37,931 nt of DNA, taken from Penium margaritaceum (lineage: Eukaryota > Streptophyta > Zygnematophyceae > Desmidiales > Peniaceae). Positions 37,687 through 37,931 of the stretch are shown here, piece by piece; position 1 is the first letter of the stretch, and each line of letters opens with the position of its first letter. The translations under genes and the position numbers were made by a program. The DNA is taken from positions 15,023-52,953 of the forward strand of contig SZWC01006671.1 in NCBI GenBank assembly GCA_023375785.1. The letters are read 5' to 3'. The notes under the pieces were generated by a model. It was given only the letters and a program-made list of their open reading frames with translations. It did no database searches and was not told the origin of the DNA.

Positions 37687-37931
37687 TTCCACCTACACAA
37701 TCCACATGTGTATTAATATAATACACTCACCACCTACACAGTGATACACTATCCCATACACTTGCTCCATATACTTTCCCACCTCCCCACCCCCCTCTCC
37801 TTCCCCCCTTGTGAGTGACCACTCACACCGAAGAAGACTTCCACCTACACAATACACATGTGTATGAATATGATACACTCAGCACCTACACAGTGATACA
37901 CTACCCCATACACTTGCCCCATACACTTTTC
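37687..37931. repeat. 152-bp tandem repeat at the window end
   Basis: TTCCACCTACACAAT starts at 37687 and at 37839. Both units contain CACATGTGTAT, GATACACT and CACCTACACAGTGATACACT followed by CCCATACACTTG. The second unit runs off the window, so the copy number is unknown. The units differ at only a few positions. Confidence 0.93.

Noticed and set aside
1..37931. tRNA or rRNA genes
   Set aside because: Reading for cloverleaf and conserved rRNA words gave nothing convincing. The only tRNA-related signal is the primer site at 16691.

Overview
The window looks like a stretch of a large, repeat-rich nuclear genome of the green plant lineage. The evidence is several Ty1/copia retrotransposons with plant-style polypurine tracts, one plant-type initiator-Met primer binding site (TGGTATCAGAGC), an F-box/leucine-rich-repeat gene with a polyglutamine tract, and assembly gaps. 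A streptophyte alga would fit, but I cannot prove the species. Almost everything apart from the F-box/LRR gene is mobile-element sequence in various stages of decay.

Layout, left to right. 1-8022 holds a copy (A) of a non-LTR retrotransposon on the minus strand. It starts at a (GACATA)n hexamer array, is split by a full-length but dead Copia element (Copia-1, 768-6459, 5-bp target duplication TTAGC), and ends inside a truncated LTR (7758-8022). 8106-11027 holds a minus-strand F-box/LRR gene whose parts lie in three frames. An intron with matching phases explains one of the two frame changes. 11160-13050 is AT-richer and non-coding, with several clean hairpins. 13052-14061 is a long (GACATA)n array with a 379-base gap.

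14062-24805 is a second, longer copy (B) of the same non-LTR element on the minus strand. From its 5' end (right) to 3' end (left) it has a purine-rich coiled-coil ORF, a Gly/Arg-rich region, a reverse transcriptase and a C-terminal domain that looks like a restriction-like endonuclease. Its RT is interrupted just before the YLDD catalytic motif by a non-autonomous LTR element (16060-19783, target duplication GACCC). The 3' end of copy B abuts the hexamer array exactly as copy A does. Both copies carry the same LTR family at the same nucleotide.

24806-27290 is another, minus-strand member of that non-autonomous LTR family, with an LTR, a gag-like fragment and the same internal ~140-bp repeats, but no pol. 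About 27740-34046 is a minus-strand Copia element (Copia-4) with gag, protease, integrase, a 36-bp minisatellite linker, RT and RNase H, all with inactivating changes. 34047-36577 is a mosaic of a Copia-1-like LTR tail, a plus-strand Copia pol fragment (Copia-5) split by a 1.05-kb insertion, and LTR-like sequences in inverted orientation. 36578-37686 is non-coding AT-rich DNA with a run of 15 C. The window ends in a 152-bp tandem repeat.

The genes do not form an operon or pathway. The organising principle is nested and serial retrotransposition around one possible host gene. The most interesting object is the endonuclease-bearing non-LTR element tied to (GACATA)n arrays. Second is the non-autonomous LTR family with its internal repeats.
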